Source: Fusobacterium sp. FSA-380-WT-3A (lineage in GTDB: Bacteria > Fusobacteriota > Fusobacteriia > Fusobacteriales > Fusobacteriaceae). Taken from it: a DNA stretch of 33,704 nt. Shown here in pieces: positions 8,638 through 18,230 of the stretch (its first letter is position 1; each line of letters starts with the position of its first letter). The notes below the pieces were generated by a model that was not told where the DNA came from, searched no databases, and saw only the letters and a program-made list of their open reading frames with translations. Both the position numbers and the translations under genes were made by a program. The stretch spans positions 1-33,704 of the forward strand of contig NZ_JABAFQ010000021.1 of assembly GCF_012843705.1 (NCBI RefSeq), written 5' to 3'.

Positions 8638-11600
8638 TTATTTAGAAAATTTATTTTTAAAATTTCTCCAGTCAACTATTGAACCACCATATCTTCCAGT
8701 ACTTTTCCTCAAAAATTTTCTTATATCTTCTATTAAACAATAGATTATTGGAATAACTATTAAGGTTAAAAGAGTAGCTGAACTAAGTCCAAAAATAACT
8801 ACAAAAGCCATTCCATCATACAGTTCTGAACTTTCTCCATTACTTAAAGCAAGAGGTATCATTCCTAAAATTGTAGTTAAAGTAGTCATCAAAATTGGTC
8901 TAAGTCTAGTTCTTCCAGCCTTTATAACTGCTTCATTTAATTCAACACCATTTTCTCTTTCAGTTTTTATAAAATCTATCAAAACTATAGCATTATTTAC
9001 AACTATTCCAGCTAGCATTACAAAACCTACAGCTACCATTGAATCCATTGTTTTTCCAGAAAGTTTTAAACTATAGAAAGCTCCTGTTGTAGATAATGGT
9101 ACTGACAACAATATTATAAATGGTAATATAAAAGATTCAAATTCCCACACCAAAATAAAATATATTAAAAATAATCCGATAGCAAATACATAAGATAGTT
9201 CCGACAACATATCTTGCATACTTGAAGTTTTTCCACCAAAACCAAAACTTATATTGTTAGGATAATTTCCCTCATTAAATATACTTACTATTTTATTATT
9301 AACTTCCATTAATTTATTTTCATCAGTTAAGTTTGCATAAAGTATTACTTTCATTTTTTTATTTTCTTTTTCAATTTTTGCTGGTCCTTCAATTATTTCC
9401 AATTTTGCTATATCAGAAATTTTTATATTTTTTCCACTTGGTAAAGTTATTCTTGAATCCATCAATAACTTATTAGACTCTCTATATTTTTTCTCCAATT
9501 GGACTGTAACATCTATCTCAGCATTATCACTATAAATCTCAAAAGGAACTCCACCTAAAATTTGATATTGAATAGTTTTTGCTATTGTTTCTATATCTAC
9601 TCCATAATAGGCTGCTTTCTCTCTATCTACAACTATTCTAGCTTCTGGTTTTCCTCCATCTAAAGAAGTTTTAAACTCTGCTATCCCATTTATATTTTTT
9701 ATCTTTCTCTCTAAATCTTTTATTACTTCTTCTAGTATAGCCATATTATCTGAATACAATTCAAATTCTAAATCATAGATACCTCTAGTTCCATAAACAA
9801 ATTTTGGTACAACAGCTATTTTTACATCAGGAATATTAGCAAATCTTTTTCTTAAATCTCGTAAAATTTCTCCCATTGATTCTTCTCTTGAAGTTTTTAA
9901 GCCCATATTCATATTAATTGCCACACTTTCTGTATCTCCAGAAACTGTGTAAGTTTGAAGATTTTTTATTCCTTTAGTTCTTTCTTCTAAAATTTTTCCT
10001 ATTTTATCAGTCATATTTACATCAGAACCATTTGGAAGTAAAGCAACTACAGCAAATCTTCCTATATCTGTAGTGGGATTAAATTTTCCCCCTATAGTTT
10101 TTGCTACAAACATAGAACCAATAAATAATAATACTGTTATTCCTATAATTCTTTTTTTATACTTTAAAGATATAGATAAAAAGTCTACATATTTTTCTTT
10201 TACATATTTAAAAATTTTTCCTTCTGTTGATATGGTATTTTTATATGACATTATTTTACTAGATACCATTGGTACAAAAACTAAAGCTACTACTAAAGAA
10301 GCCATTAAAGAATAAGTTATTGCATAACTCATATCTTGAAACTGTTGTTTTGCTATCCCCTCTTGAAATACCAATGGAAAAAATACAGATACTGTAGTTA
10401 AAGTAGAAGATAAAATTGGCATACCTACTTCTTCTGCTCCTAATTGGGAAGCAATTCCTCTATCCTCATTTAATTCACTCATATGTCTAAAAATATTATC
10501 TACAACAACTACAGAGTTATCTACTAACATTCCAATTCCTAAAGAAAGTCCCATTAATGAAACCATATTTAAACTTAATTTTTGAGCATTTAATAAGAAG
10601 AAAGTAAATATGATTGAAACAGGAATAGCTGTTGATATAATAAGAGTAGAACTTAAATTTTTTAAGAATATAAATAATATTCCTGCAGCTAAAAAAAGTC
10701 CTAAAATTGCTGTATTTTTTACATTTAAGATTGAGTTCACCACTGTAATTGAAGAATCATATTCAAAAATTATATCAGAATTTAATGGAAGAGAAGTTTT
10801 TACATCCTCTACAACCTCTTTTAATCCCTTTACTATGTCTATAGTATTTCCTGAATCTGTTTTTCTAACAATAATTCCAATTGCTTCTGCTCCCTCTTTC
10901 CTATATATACTATCTTTTTCTTTTTTTTCTATTCTTACATCAGCAATCTCTTTTAATCTCAATAGATGTCCATCTTTATTTAATAAAATTATATTTCTAA
11001 CTTCTTCTACTGTTTCAATTTCCCCTTGCACTTTTACAATATATTCTTTATACCCTTCTCTAATTTTTCCACTAGGAACACTAATATTAGAAGCTTTTAT
11101 CTTATTAATAACATCACTAATATTTAAATTATAATTTTCTAATTTTTCTGGGTCTATTTCTACTAATACTTGTTGTTCATTACCTCCACGAACTACTACT
11201 TCTGAAACTCCCTCTACTTTTTCCAGCATTGGACTTAAAATATTTTCAGAGTAAGTTCTCATTTCCATCATATCCCCACCAAACATAACTAAATTGGCTA
11301 TTGGAGCATTTTGGTTTGAACTTTCCCTTATAAAAGGTTCATCCATATCTTCAGGTAATTTATTTTTTATTTTATTTATTTCATTTTGTACTAAAGTTAA
11401 TTTAGTATCTATATCTACTCCATATTCAAATTCAATTTCTATTGAGGACTCTTCAGCTTCAGAAGTAGAACTAAAACTTTTAACTCCATCTATATTAGGT
11501 AAAATATCCTCTATTTTTCTAGTTATCATCTTTTCCACATCAGAGGGAGTTGCTCCATCCCAATTTATTCTTACTCTTATAATAGGATATTCTGTATTTG

Positions 11601-11715
11601 GTTGTAATTCTACAGGCATTTTTCTCATTCCTAAAATTCCAAATACTACCATTGAAATTATAATCATAAATGCTGTAGCTGGTTTCTTTATTGAAAATTC
11701 TGAAATAGATTTCAT
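8638..11715 (-). CDS. RND efflux transporter, inner membrane pump (HAE1-like)
   Basis: Proton-driven multidrug-type pump of 1025 residues, complete for the family. The N-terminus FSIKKPATAFMIIISMVVFG is the first transmembrane helix. Two periplasmic porter halves and 12 expected membrane helices are present. The TM4 motif reads GMLVDNSVVVVDN, so only the first of the two AcrB aspartates is kept. The TM10 motif reads AGIVVNNAIVLIDF, without AcrB's lysine. This single-Asp form is common in one HAE1 branch. The ATG overlaps the adaptor's stop codon (ATGA), showing translational coupling. Drug or lipid substrate unknown. Confidence 0.92.
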   Translation of the reverse strand: MKSISEFSIKKPATAFMIIISMVVFGILGMRKMPVELQPNTEYPIIRVRINWDGATPSDVEKMITRKIEDILPNIDGVKSFSSTSEAEESSIEIEFEYGVDIDTKLTLVQNEINKIKNKLPEDMDEPFIRESSNQNAPIANLVMFGGDMMEMRTYSENILSPMLEKVEGVSEVVVRGGNEQQVLVEIDPEKLENYNLNISDVINKIKASNISVPSGKIREGYKEYIVKVQGEIETVEEVRNIILLNKDGHLLRLKEIADVRIEKKEKDSIYRKEGAEAIGIIVRKTDSGNTIDIVKGLKEVVEDVKTSLPLNSDIIFEYDSSITVVNSILNVKNTAILGLFLAAGILFIFLKNLSSTLIISTAIPVSIIFTFFLLNAQKLSLNMVSLMGLSLGIGMLVDNSVVVVDNIFRHMSELNEDRGIASQLGAEEVGMPILSSTLTTVSVFFPLVFQEGIAKQQFQDMSYAITYSLMASLVVALVFVPMVSSKIMSYKNTISTEGKIFKYVKEKYVDFLSISLKYKKRIIGITVLLFIGSMFVAKTIGGKFNPTTDIGRFAVVALLPNGSDVNMTDKIGKILEERTKGIKNLQTYTVSGDTESVAINMNMGLKTSREESMGEILRDLRKRFANIPDVKIAVVPKFVYGTRGIYDLEFELYSDNMAILEEVIKDLERKIKNINGIAEFKTSLDGGKPEARIVVDREKAAYYGVDIETIAKTIQYQILGGVPFEIYSDNAEIDVTVQLEKKYRESNKLLMDSRITLPSGKNIKISDIAKLEIIEGPAKIEKENKKMKVILYANLTDENKLMEVNNKIVSIFNEGNYPNNISFGFGGKTSSMQDMLSELSYVFAIGLFLIYFILVWEFESFILPFIILLSVPLSTTGAFYSLKLSGKTMDSMVAVGFVMLAGIVVNNAIVLIDFIKTERENGVELNEAVIKAGRTRLRPILMTTLTTILGMIPLALSNGESSELYDGMAFVVIFGLSSATLLTLIVIPIIYCLIEDIRKFLRKSTGRYGGSIVDWRNFKNKFSK

Positions 11716-12773
11716 TCTGCTCTCTCCTTAATTTTATCATTATTATTCAATAAATATTGTCCCTCTATTACTACTCTATCTCCTTCTTGATAATCTTTAA
11801 AAATTATCTCTTGATAATTTCCAATAGATTCTTTTGAATCAACTTTATATATTAAAGCTTTTCCATCTCTCATTATAGCTATATAAGTATACAAATCTTT
11901 TACCATAATAGCTTCTTTTGGAATAAATAACCCTGTTGTTTTTCCCTGATTTATTTTTACTTTTCCATACATTCCCTTTAAAATATCTTTTTCTTCATTA
12001 TTAAAAGTAATTTTTACTTGATATTTTTTAGTATCTTGATTAGCTGACAAATTAATACTTTCTATTTTTCCTACAACTTCCTTATTTAATTCCTCTATAT
12101 ATATTTGTGCTTCATCTCCCACTTTAATATTATTAACACTTTTTCCAGATATAGCTACTTTTATTTCCATAATACTATTATCTATAACAGATAAAATCTC
12201 ACTATTAGGGGTTATTTTTTCTTCCAATTTTAAATCTAAATCTATTATAACCCCATCAATTGGAGCTTTCACTAATAATCTTTCTTTTTTATCCTTAACA
12301 TCTAAAAAATTTCCCTCTGCTGTTTTATAAACTCCATAACTTTGAGATAGATTATTTTTAGCTGTTAAATAAGTATCCTCTGAAATAAAATCTTTTTTAT
12401 ATAATTTTTCATATTTTTCAAAGGATATTTTTTGAGTTTCATAATCTGATTTTGCTTTATATAAATTTCCCTCTCCTTGTAAATAGTTTGTTTCTGTTTC
12501 TATATCTTCTAATTTTAAAATAACTTCATCCTTTGTTATATTATCTCCATTTTTAAAATAAATCTCTTTGACATAACCACCTGTGGGAGTTATTATTTTT
12601 ACATCATTATTTGGATTTATCTCTCCATTATAAATCTCTATATTATCCATTGTTATTTCTTTTAATTCTATACTTTTTACCTCTTTTGTCACTTCTTTTT
12701 TAGGAAGAGGTTTATCATCTTTACATGAAATTAATAATAATGTCATAGATACAAATAATATAATTTTTTTCAT
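11712..12773 (-). CDS. RND efflux periplasmic adaptor (membrane fusion lipoprotein)
   Basis: Links the RND pump to the outer membrane channel. The 353-residue product starts with a lipoprotein signal (LLLISC lipobox). It then shows the split biotinyl-lipoyl segments (GGYVKEIYFKNGDNITKDEV and VKAPIDGVIIDLDL) around a coiled-coil hairpin, then the beta-barrel part ending in GQYLLNNNDKIKE. It lies 13 bp after the TolC-like gene and overlaps the pump gene by 4 bp. Ribosome site GGAGAGA precedes the ATG. Confidence 0.92.
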   Translation of the reverse strand: MKKIILFVSMTLLLISCKDDKPLPKKEVTKEVKSIELKEITMDNIEIYNGEINPNNDVKIITPTGGYVKEIYFKNGDNITKDEVILKLEDIETETNYLQGEGNLYKAKSDYETQKISFEKYEKLYKKDFISEDTYLTAKNNLSQSYGVYKTAEGNFLDVKDKKERLLVKAPIDGVIIDLDLKLEEKITPNSEILSVIDNSIMEIKVAISGKSVNNIKVGDEAQIYIEELNKEVVGKIESINLSANQDTKKYQVKITFNNEEKDILKGMYGKVKINQGKTTGLFIPKEAIMVKDLYTYIAIMRDGKALIYKVDSKESIGNYQEIIFKDYQEGDRVVIEGQYLLNNNDKIKERAE

Positions 12774-12786
12774 CTCATTCTCTCCT

Positions 12787-14031
12787 CTATTTTCTCAATA
12801 CCATATATTTTTCATAAGCTAAAAAGTAATTTAATTTTGAATTATAATATTCTACTTTTGTTAACATCATATCTTCTTCTGCTTTAAGATAATCAATAGT
12901 ATCAATCAATCTATTTTCATATTTTTCTTTTTCAATATTATAAGTTTCTAAAGAGGTTTCAAAGGCTTTTCTATTACTCTCCACAGTTTTTTCCAAAGTA
13001 AAAATATTATTATAAGCATTTATCATATCTTTTCTCAAATTATCTAATTCTTCATCTCTTGTTAATTTTAATTTTTCTACATCTAATTTAGAACTTCTAT
13101 AAATATCCATATCACTTCCAAAATTAAATATATCCCATTCAAAAGAGATTCCAGCTCTCCATTCCCAATCATCCTGATGTCCTGAAAAACTATTTGAAAG
13201 TCTATCTGTTTCTATATTAGTATACGAATATTCAGCATTTATTTTAGGAAAAAAACTACTTAAACTTTTATTTGCTTCAGCCTCTTTTATATCTATATTT
13301 TTATCTAAAATTTTAGATTGAACACCATTTTTTAAAGTATTTTTTATATCCTCTTCCAATACTATATTTCCCATATCTATATTTTTTAAGTCTAGTTCTT
13401 TTACTTCTATTTCTTCATTAGGGTCTATTCTTAAAAGAGTCTTCAAAGCCAACTTTCCTGTTATTAAATTATTTTTAGCCTCAAGAATTTTTCCCTCTGT
13501 TTGATGTAGTGAACTCTCTAATTTTAATATCTCTGTTTTATCTACCAATCCTAAATTTCTAAATTCTATTTGTCTTTCTAACTCTTTTTCTTTATCTTCA
13601 TATGATTTTTCATAAACTAGTAATATTTCTCTATTATAAAGACATTGAATATAGCTTTCTAAAACCTTGATTCTCAAATAATTTTCTTCATTATATAAAT
13701 TTATCTTTTCTAAATCTTCATTATATTTTGCTAATTTAACATCATTATATTTTTCTCCCCCAGAAAAAATAGTTTGTTTAGCTTTTAATGAGTTGTTAAA
13801 TTTCTCATCCTCATATTGTTTTTCTATTTTTTCATAAGAACTTGTTATTTGAATTGTAGGAAGTAAATTTTTTACTTTGGAATTCTTTTGAAGTTTTTTT
13901 TGAGTTAATGTCAGTTCCTGAATTTGTAAGCTCCTATTATTTTTTTTAGCAATTTCTAGAGCCTCTTCAAAAGAGATTTCTTTAGCAAAAGCACAGTTTA
14001 TAATCAAAAAAAATAAAAATATTTTTTTCAT
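12787..14031 (-). CDS. TolC-family outer membrane efflux protein
   Basis: Outer membrane channel component of 414 residues. Signal peptide MKKIFLFFLIINCAFA, then the two repeated TolC/OEP halves with long alpha-helical stretches. The first begins at EISFEEALEIAKKNN; the second is near residue 230 onward and ends in the DTIDYLKAEEDM helix. First gene of the efflux operon. The ATG at 14031 follows GGAGGAAAA. Regulation may involve the hairpin at 14139-14166. Confidence 0.92.
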   Translation of the reverse strand: MKKIFLFFLIINCAFAKEISFEEALEIAKKNNRSLQIQELTLTQKKLQKNSKVKNLLPTIQITSSYEKIEKQYEDEKFNNSLKAKQTIFSGGEKYNDVKLAKYNEDLEKINLYNEENYLRIKVLESYIQCLYNREILLVYEKSYEDKEKELERQIEFRNLGLVDKTEILKLESSLHQTEGKILEAKNNLITGKLALKTLLRIDPNEEIEVKELDLKNIDMGNIVLEEDIKNTLKNGVQSKILDKNIDIKEAEANKSLSSFFPKINAEYSYTNIETDRLSNSFSGHQDDWEWRAGISFEWDIFNFGSDMDIYRSSKLDVEKLKLTRDEELDNLRKDMINAYNNIFTLEKTVESNRKAFETSLETYNIEKEKYENRLIDTIDYLKAEEDMMLTKVEYYNSKLNYFLAYEKYMVLRK

Positions 14032-14060
14032 TTTTCCTCCATCAACCTTTTTTATTTTAT

Positions 14061-14089
14061 ATTATAAACTATAATATTTATAATATGTA
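14061..14089 (-). promoter_or_regulatory. Possible promoter close to the efflux operon
   Basis: On the minus strand TATAAT (14066-14061) with a weak TACATA 17 bp upstream (14089-14084). The stretch holds several TATAAT-like words, so the exact promoter is uncertain. Confidence 0.3.
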
Positions 14090-14138
14090 TATTTTTTTAT
14101 CTTAAAAATATTTTGTGACATGAAAATGACAAAAAAAT

Positions 14139-14166
14139 AAAAAAGAGTGAAACCTCACTCTTTTTT
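14139..14166. terminator. Orphan hairpin terminator upstream of the efflux operon
   Basis: A 12-bp stem with GAGTGA/TCACTC core, AACC loop and T runs in both directions. It lies between the divergent TolC-like and TSCPD genes, where no annotated gene ends. On the minus strand it is preceded by a 13-codon ORF (see finding). It could be an attenuator or the end of a small RNA. Confidence 0.7.
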
Positions 14167-14261
14167 ATTTTTGGGGAAATTTATTATTTTTTGCATTTTT
14201 ATTAACTTCACCCTTATGACGAGAACTATAAAAAAAAAGTTTATTTTTTAGGTAAAAATTT

Positions 14262-14294
14262 TTTACTGATTTTTTATAAAAAATATTATATAAT
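14262..14294 (+). promoter_or_regulatory. Possible promoter of the TSCPD gene
   Basis: TTTACT at 14262-14267, then TATTAT at 14284-14289 (16-bp spacer) overlapping TATAAT at 14289-14294. The transcript would start just upstream of the AGGAGG site. Confidence 0.4.
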
Positions 14295-14329
14295 ATTATA
14301 AATTTTGTTTTTTGTTTAGGAGGGAAACC

Positions 14330-14572
14330 ATGAAAAAATTTGTCACTTCTGGAGTATGTGCTAGAGAAATAGCTTTAGAAATTGATGATAAGGGAATTAT
14401 TAAAAATGTTAAATTTATAGGTGGGTGTGATGGGAATACTCACGGTATAGAAAATTTAATAATCGGGATGTCAAAAGATGAGGTTATAAAAAAATTAAAA
14501 GGTATTACTTGTGGTAAAAAATCTACATCTTGTCCAGACCAACTTACAAAAATTTTAGAAAATAATTTCTAA
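14330..14572 (+). CDS. TSCPD domain protein (TIGR03905-like), function unknown
   Basis: Eighty-residue protein with the signature TSCPD at 66-70 and cysteines at 10, 33, 61 and 68 in GVCAREI, GGCDGNTHGI and ITCGKKS contexts. TSCPD domains also occur at the end of some ribonucleotide reductases, and the cysteines suggest a metal site, but no function is established. ATG 14330 follows AGGAGG; the in-frame TTG at 14312 lies before that site and is rejected. Single gene, ended by a hairpin. Confidence 0.88.
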   Translation: MKKFVTSGVCAREIALEIDDKGIIKNVKFIGGCDGNTHGIENLIIGMSKDEVIKKLKGITCGKKSTSCPDQLTKILENNF

Positions 14573-14574
14573 TT

Positions 14575-14602
14575 AAAAAAGGGAGAAAATTCTCCCTTTT
14601 TT
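14575..14602. terminator. Terminator between the TSCPD and symporter genes
   Basis: GGGAGAA and TTCTCCC arms extended by six A and six T. It serves the + strand gene and probably the - strand symporter gene that ends at 14624. Confidence 0.85.
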
Positions 14603-14623
14603 AGTGTGGTTTATATAAAGAGT

Positions 14624-15865
14624 CTACTTTATATTTTCTTTTTCTGTTTTAGCTATTACCAAAGTACAAACAGCATCTCCTGTTACATTTACTGTTGTTC
14701 TAAACATATCTACAAATCTATCTATTCCCATAACAAGTCCAATTCCTTCTAAAGGAAGTCCAACTTGGACTAAAACCATTCCTAACATTATTACTCCAAC
14801 TCCAGGTACTCCAGCTGTTCCTATTGAAGCTAAAGTAGCTGTAAGAATTATTGTAATATAATTTCCCATTGTTAAATCTATTCCATATATTTGAGCTATA
14901 AATATTGTGGCTACCCCTTGCATAACTGCTGTTCCATCCATATTTATTGTATTTCCTAAAGGAATTGTGAAAGATGAAATCGCCTTAGAAACTCCAAAAT
15001 TTTCTTGCATAGTTTTTAAAGATGATGGTAAACAAGCACTACTTGAGGCTGTAGAAAAAGCCACTAACATTGTTGGGGCAAAGTTTTTAAAGAATTTTAT
15101 AGGATTATATTTTCCAAATAATACTAAAATACTTTGATAAGTTACAAAGCAATGAATAAATAATATTATTACTACACCTATAAAATATTTAAATAATGGA
15201 ATTATAGCTACATATCCTAAAGTTGTAAAAGTTTTTGCTATTAATCCAAATACACCTATTGGAGCAAATAACATAATAATTTCTACTAATTTTAAACTTA
15301 TATTATTTCCAGCTTCAAAAAGTTTTTTAACTTCACTTGCTTTTTCTCCTAATAGAGATATTGCTATCCCTAAAATTATAGAGAAAACTATTATTTGTAA
15401 CATATCCCCTTTTGCTAAAGCTTCTATGGGATTTATAGGTATCATATCCAATAAAATATCTACAAATGGTTTTGTTTTAGCTACTGAAACTGAAGTTGTA
15501 GCTATATCACTAATATTTACTCCTCTTCCAGGATTTATTATATTTCCTCCTACTAAAGCTAATATTACAGCAACAGCAGTTGTTGAAAGATAGAATATTA
15601 AAGTTTTTGCTCCTATTCTTCCTAATTTTGTTACATCTTCTATTCCAGCTGCTCCCATAACCAAAGAACATAGAACTAATGGAACAACTACCATTCTAAT
15701 GGCTCTTACAAATCCATTACCTAAAAAAGTAAATACAAAATTTAAAAGATATTTTTCTACAAAAGGATTATCTTTTAGAGGATGTAATACTAAACCTACT
15801 ATAACTCCTATTATTAGAGCTATAAAAATTTTTGTGGTTAATGATATTTTTCTTTCTCTCTCCAT
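14624..15865 (-). CDS. Dicarboxylate/amino acid:cation symporter (DAACS)
   Basis: Sodium- or proton-coupled uptake of glutamate, aspartate or C4-dicarboxylates, in the inner membrane. The 413 residues give the family's normal length. The first hairpin loop carries the serine-rich STASSSACLP, and TM7 has NTINMDGTA, both signatures of the GltPh/GltP fold. Substrate cannot be read from sequence; glutamate or aspartate would suit an amino-acid fermenter. ATG follows GGAGGAAAA. Monocistronic, with its own promoter. Confidence 0.92.
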   Translation of the reverse strand: MERERKISLTTKIFIALIIGVIVGLVLHPLKDNPFVEKYLLNFVFTFLGNGFVRAIRMVVVPLVLCSLVMGAAGIEDVTKLGRIGAKTLIFYLSTTAVAVILALVGGNIINPGRGVNISDIATTSVSVAKTKPFVDILLDMIPINPIEALAKGDMLQIIVFSIILGIAISLLGEKASEVKKLFEAGNNISLKLVEIIMLFAPIGVFGLIAKTFTTLGYVAIIPLFKYFIGVVIILFIHCFVTYQSILVLFGKYNPIKFFKNFAPTMLVAFSTASSSACLPSSLKTMQENFGVSKAISSFTIPLGNTINMDGTAVMQGVATIFIAQIYGIDLTMGNYITIILTATLASIGTAGVPGVGVIMLGMVLVQVGLPLEGIGLVMGIDRFVDMFRTTVNVTGDAVCTLVIAKTEKENIK

Positions 15866-15911
15866 TTTTCCTCCTCCAATTAACTAGTTATTTTATTTTT
15901 TCAATGAAAAG

Positions 15912-15939
15912 AGTATATCAAGATTTAAAAAAAAATCAA
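15912..15939 (-). promoter_or_regulatory. Promoter of the DAACS symporter gene
   Basis: On the minus strand TTGATT (15939-15934), 16-bp spacer, TATACT (15917-15912) with TGA just before it. Confidence 0.65.
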
Positions 15940-16060
15940 TATTTTTTTATTTTTTTTATATATTGTTGTATTTTTTTCAATTTTATAAGCATAATAAACA
16001 ATTTCTAAACATAAAATCAATTATATATATTCCTTTAAAAAAATATATATAAAAAATAAA

Positions 16061-16082
16061 TAAAGCACCTAAAGGTGCTTTA
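16061..16082 (-). terminator. Terminator at the end of the rpoN operon
   Basis: AAAGCACCT and AGGTGCTTT arms around AA. The hairpin overlaps the bactofilin stop codon and is followed on the minus strand by T-rich sequence. Confidence 0.8.
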
Positions 16083-16427
16083 TTTTCTCAATTTATTAGT
16101 TCCTTCAAATATAACTCCATCTTCTATAGATAATTTTGAACTGATTATATCTCCATAAATTTTTCCATTTTTTATAAATTCTACATCTGTAGCCTCAGCT
16201 TTTCCTTTAAATAGACCAGATATTATTATTCTCTCAGCTTTTAAGCTTCCTGTTACTTCTCCTTTTTCTCCTATAGTTATAAGAGCAGTAGATTTTATAC
16301 TCCCCTCTACTTTTCCATCTATATAAATATTACAAGATATATCTATATCACCTTTTATTTTTGTGTATTCTGATATCATGGTTATTCCCACACCAGAATA
16401 TTCTATTGTTTTTTTTGGTTGAAACAT
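16080..16427 (-). CDS. Bactofilin family cytoskeletal protein
   Basis: Polymer-forming protein of 115 residues with a right-handed beta-helix core. The repeating ISCNIYIDGKVEGSI, TIGEKGEVTGSL, IIISGLFKGKAEA and IKNGKIYGDI turns are typical. Bactofilins form filaments near the membrane and often organise cell-wall enzymes. Last gene of the lipoprotein-rpoN-activator operon, 17 bp after the activator, with AAGGAG before the ATG. Its place suggests an envelope role for the whole operon, which is inference. Confidence 0.9.
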   Translation of the reverse strand: MFQPKKTIEYSGVGITMISEYTKIKGDIDISCNIYIDGKVEGSIKSTALITIGEKGEVTGSLKAERIIISGLFKGKAEATDVEFIKNGKIYGDIISSKLSIEDGVIFEGTNKLRK

Positions 16428-16444
16428 TTTGTTCTCCTTCTATG

Positions 16445-18223
16445 TTATTTCTCTATATTAAATTTTTTTAATTTTCTGTACAATGTTGTTAATCCTATAT
16501 TCATTTTTTCAGAAATCATTTTTTTACTTTCTGTAGAATTTCCATATTTTTTTAAACTTCTTATAATATATTCTTTTTCTAATTTTTCAAATTCTTCAAA
16601 TAAAAATTCTTCCTCTTTCTCTAAAAAAACTTTTTCCTCTTTTATAATTTTCTCTTTATCATCTTTTTTTAAAATATCTTCTGGCAACATATTTTTTTCT
16701 ATTTTTTCATTATTACCACAAGTATTCATCATCAATTCTATAATATTTTCCAACTCTCTAACATTTCCAGGCCAATCATATTCTAATAATAAATCTAATA
16801 CCTCTCTATCCATCTCTTTTATTGTTTTATTAGCTATCAAACTATATTTTTTTATGAGTTCTTCCACTATTGGTTCTATATCCTCTTTTCTTTCTCTCAA
16901 AGGATGAGTTTGAATAGGTATCACATTTAATCTATAATATAAATCTTCTCTAAATTTTTTCTCTTTAATTTTTTGTTTTAAATCAGCATTAGTAGCTGCT
17001 ATAATTTTAATATCTAAATCTATACTTTTATTAGACCCTATTCTTTCTATTTTTTTCTCTTGTAAAACTCTTAATAATTTTGCTTGTAAATATAAAGGCA
17101 TATCACCTATTTCATCTAAAAAAATTACCCCTGTATTAGCCAATTCAAATTTTCCCATATGTCCATTGTTATTAGCTCCTGTAAAAGCTCCTTTAACATA
17201 ACCAAAAAGCTCACTTTCTAATAGTGAATCTGGTATAGCTGAACAATTTATAACAACAAAGGGCTTATCCTTTCTATTTCCACAAGAGTGTATTGAACGT
17301 GCTATTAACTCTTTTCCTGTTCCACTTTCTCCTGTTATTAATACAGTAGAATTTGAATTTGAAATAGCTTGTATATATTCTTTTAAAGATAAAATTGCCT
17401 GTGATTTTCCATGTATATCATCTAAAGTTATCCTGTTATATTGACTACTTACTTCAACGATATTTTTACTAATTTTTTGTATATCATCAAAAATAAAAGC
17501 GTCCTCTCTTTTTTTACTAAGTGAATTTAAAGGGAATTTTTTCCCACTTACCATATATTCCTTATCATTTATTATTAATTTAAAAATTTCTTCATTCATT
17601 ATATAATCATTTTGACTAATTATTTTCATTTTTTTTCCAATAGGACTAAAAACTAATTTTAATTTTTTCATTCCAATTTGATTTATAGTCAAAATCTCAT
17701 TATCACTATTGATAACTATAACACCTTTTGTCATATTATTTAATATTTGATTAAGAGTTTCTTCTTTTTCTTTCTGAAGCAAACTTTCTTTATATTCGTT
17801 AAACTTCATCCCTATAAATTCAGCTATTTGTTTTGTAAAATTTAAATAAGAATTTACATCAGAAAGTATTTTATTTTTTTGCTCCTCTGTAAAGCAAACT
17901 AAACCTAGAACACCTTCTATTTCACCATTACAATATATAGGTGTAGAAATCTCTAAAGTTTCCTTACACCTTTTTTTATCTATACATTCTACACAAAGAC
18001 AATGTTGTCTTGGATTTTCTATTACATTTGTACTTCCTGTTTCCAAAGTATTTTTATAAACACTACCTAATACCTCTTCTCCATCTTCATCAATATAAAG
18101 TCCTGTACTAGAAACCCTTTTCATATTTTTATCTACCACACCTACACCAACATCTATAACTGTAGTAATAACTTCTATATATTTTTTTACATGTTCTTTA
18201 ATTTCAATAAGAGAGATTTCCAT
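16445..18223 (-). CDS. Sigma-54-dependent transcriptional activator with Cys-rich sensor and PAS
   Basis: Enhancer-binding protein of 592 residues. Residues 1-130 form a GAF-like sensor with C75, C77, C80 and C86 (CxCx2Cx5C), which could hold a metal or act as redox switch. A PAS-like segment follows at about 155-240. The AAA+ domain has Walker A GESGTGKE (298-305), the sigma-54 contact loop GAFTGA (345-350), Walker B VIFLDEIG (366-373) and REDLYYRLN. The C-terminal helix-turn-helix is Fis-like (about 560-590). It starts 7 bp after rpoN in the same operon, so sigma factor and activator are made together. Target promoters are not evident in this window. Confidence 0.92.
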   Translation of the reverse strand: MEISLIEIKEHVKKYIEVITTVIDVGVGVVDKNMKRVSSTGLYIDEDGEEVLGSVYKNTLETGSTNVIENPRQHCLCVECIDKKRCKETLEISTPIYCNGEIEGVLGLVCFTEEQKNKILSDVNSYLNFTKQIAEFIGMKFNEYKESLLQKEKEETLNQILNNMTKGVIVINSDNEILTINQIGMKKLKLVFSPIGKKMKIISQNDYIMNEEIFKLIINDKEYMVSGKKFPLNSLSKKREDAFIFDDIQKISKNIVEVSSQYNRITLDDIHGKSQAILSLKEYIQAISNSNSTVLITGESGTGKELIARSIHSCGNRKDKPFVVINCSAIPDSLLESELFGYVKGAFTGANNNGHMGKFELANTGVIFLDEIGDMPLYLQAKLLRVLQEKKIERIGSNKSIDLDIKIIAATNADLKQKIKEKKFREDLYYRLNVIPIQTHPLRERKEDIEPIVEELIKKYSLIANKTIKEMDREVLDLLLEYDWPGNVRELENIIELMMNTCGNNEKIEKNMLPEDILKKDDKEKIIKEEKVFLEKEEEFLFEEFEKLEKEYIIRSLKKYGNSTESKKMISEKMNIGLTTLYRKLKKFNIEK

Positions 18224-18230
18224 GTTCCTC

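Noticed and set aside
10610-11134. 174-codon plus-strand ORF opposite the RND pump
   Set aside because: Antisense shadow; the RND protein is full length and uninterrupted.
11540-11740. Short minus-strand ORF overlapping the start of the RND pump gene
   Set aside because: Out-of-frame reading of the pump's first helix; no separate ribosome site or family.
14312-14329. Six-residue N-terminal extension of the TSCPD protein from TTG
   Set aside because: The extension spans the AGGAGG ribosome site of the ATG at 14330.
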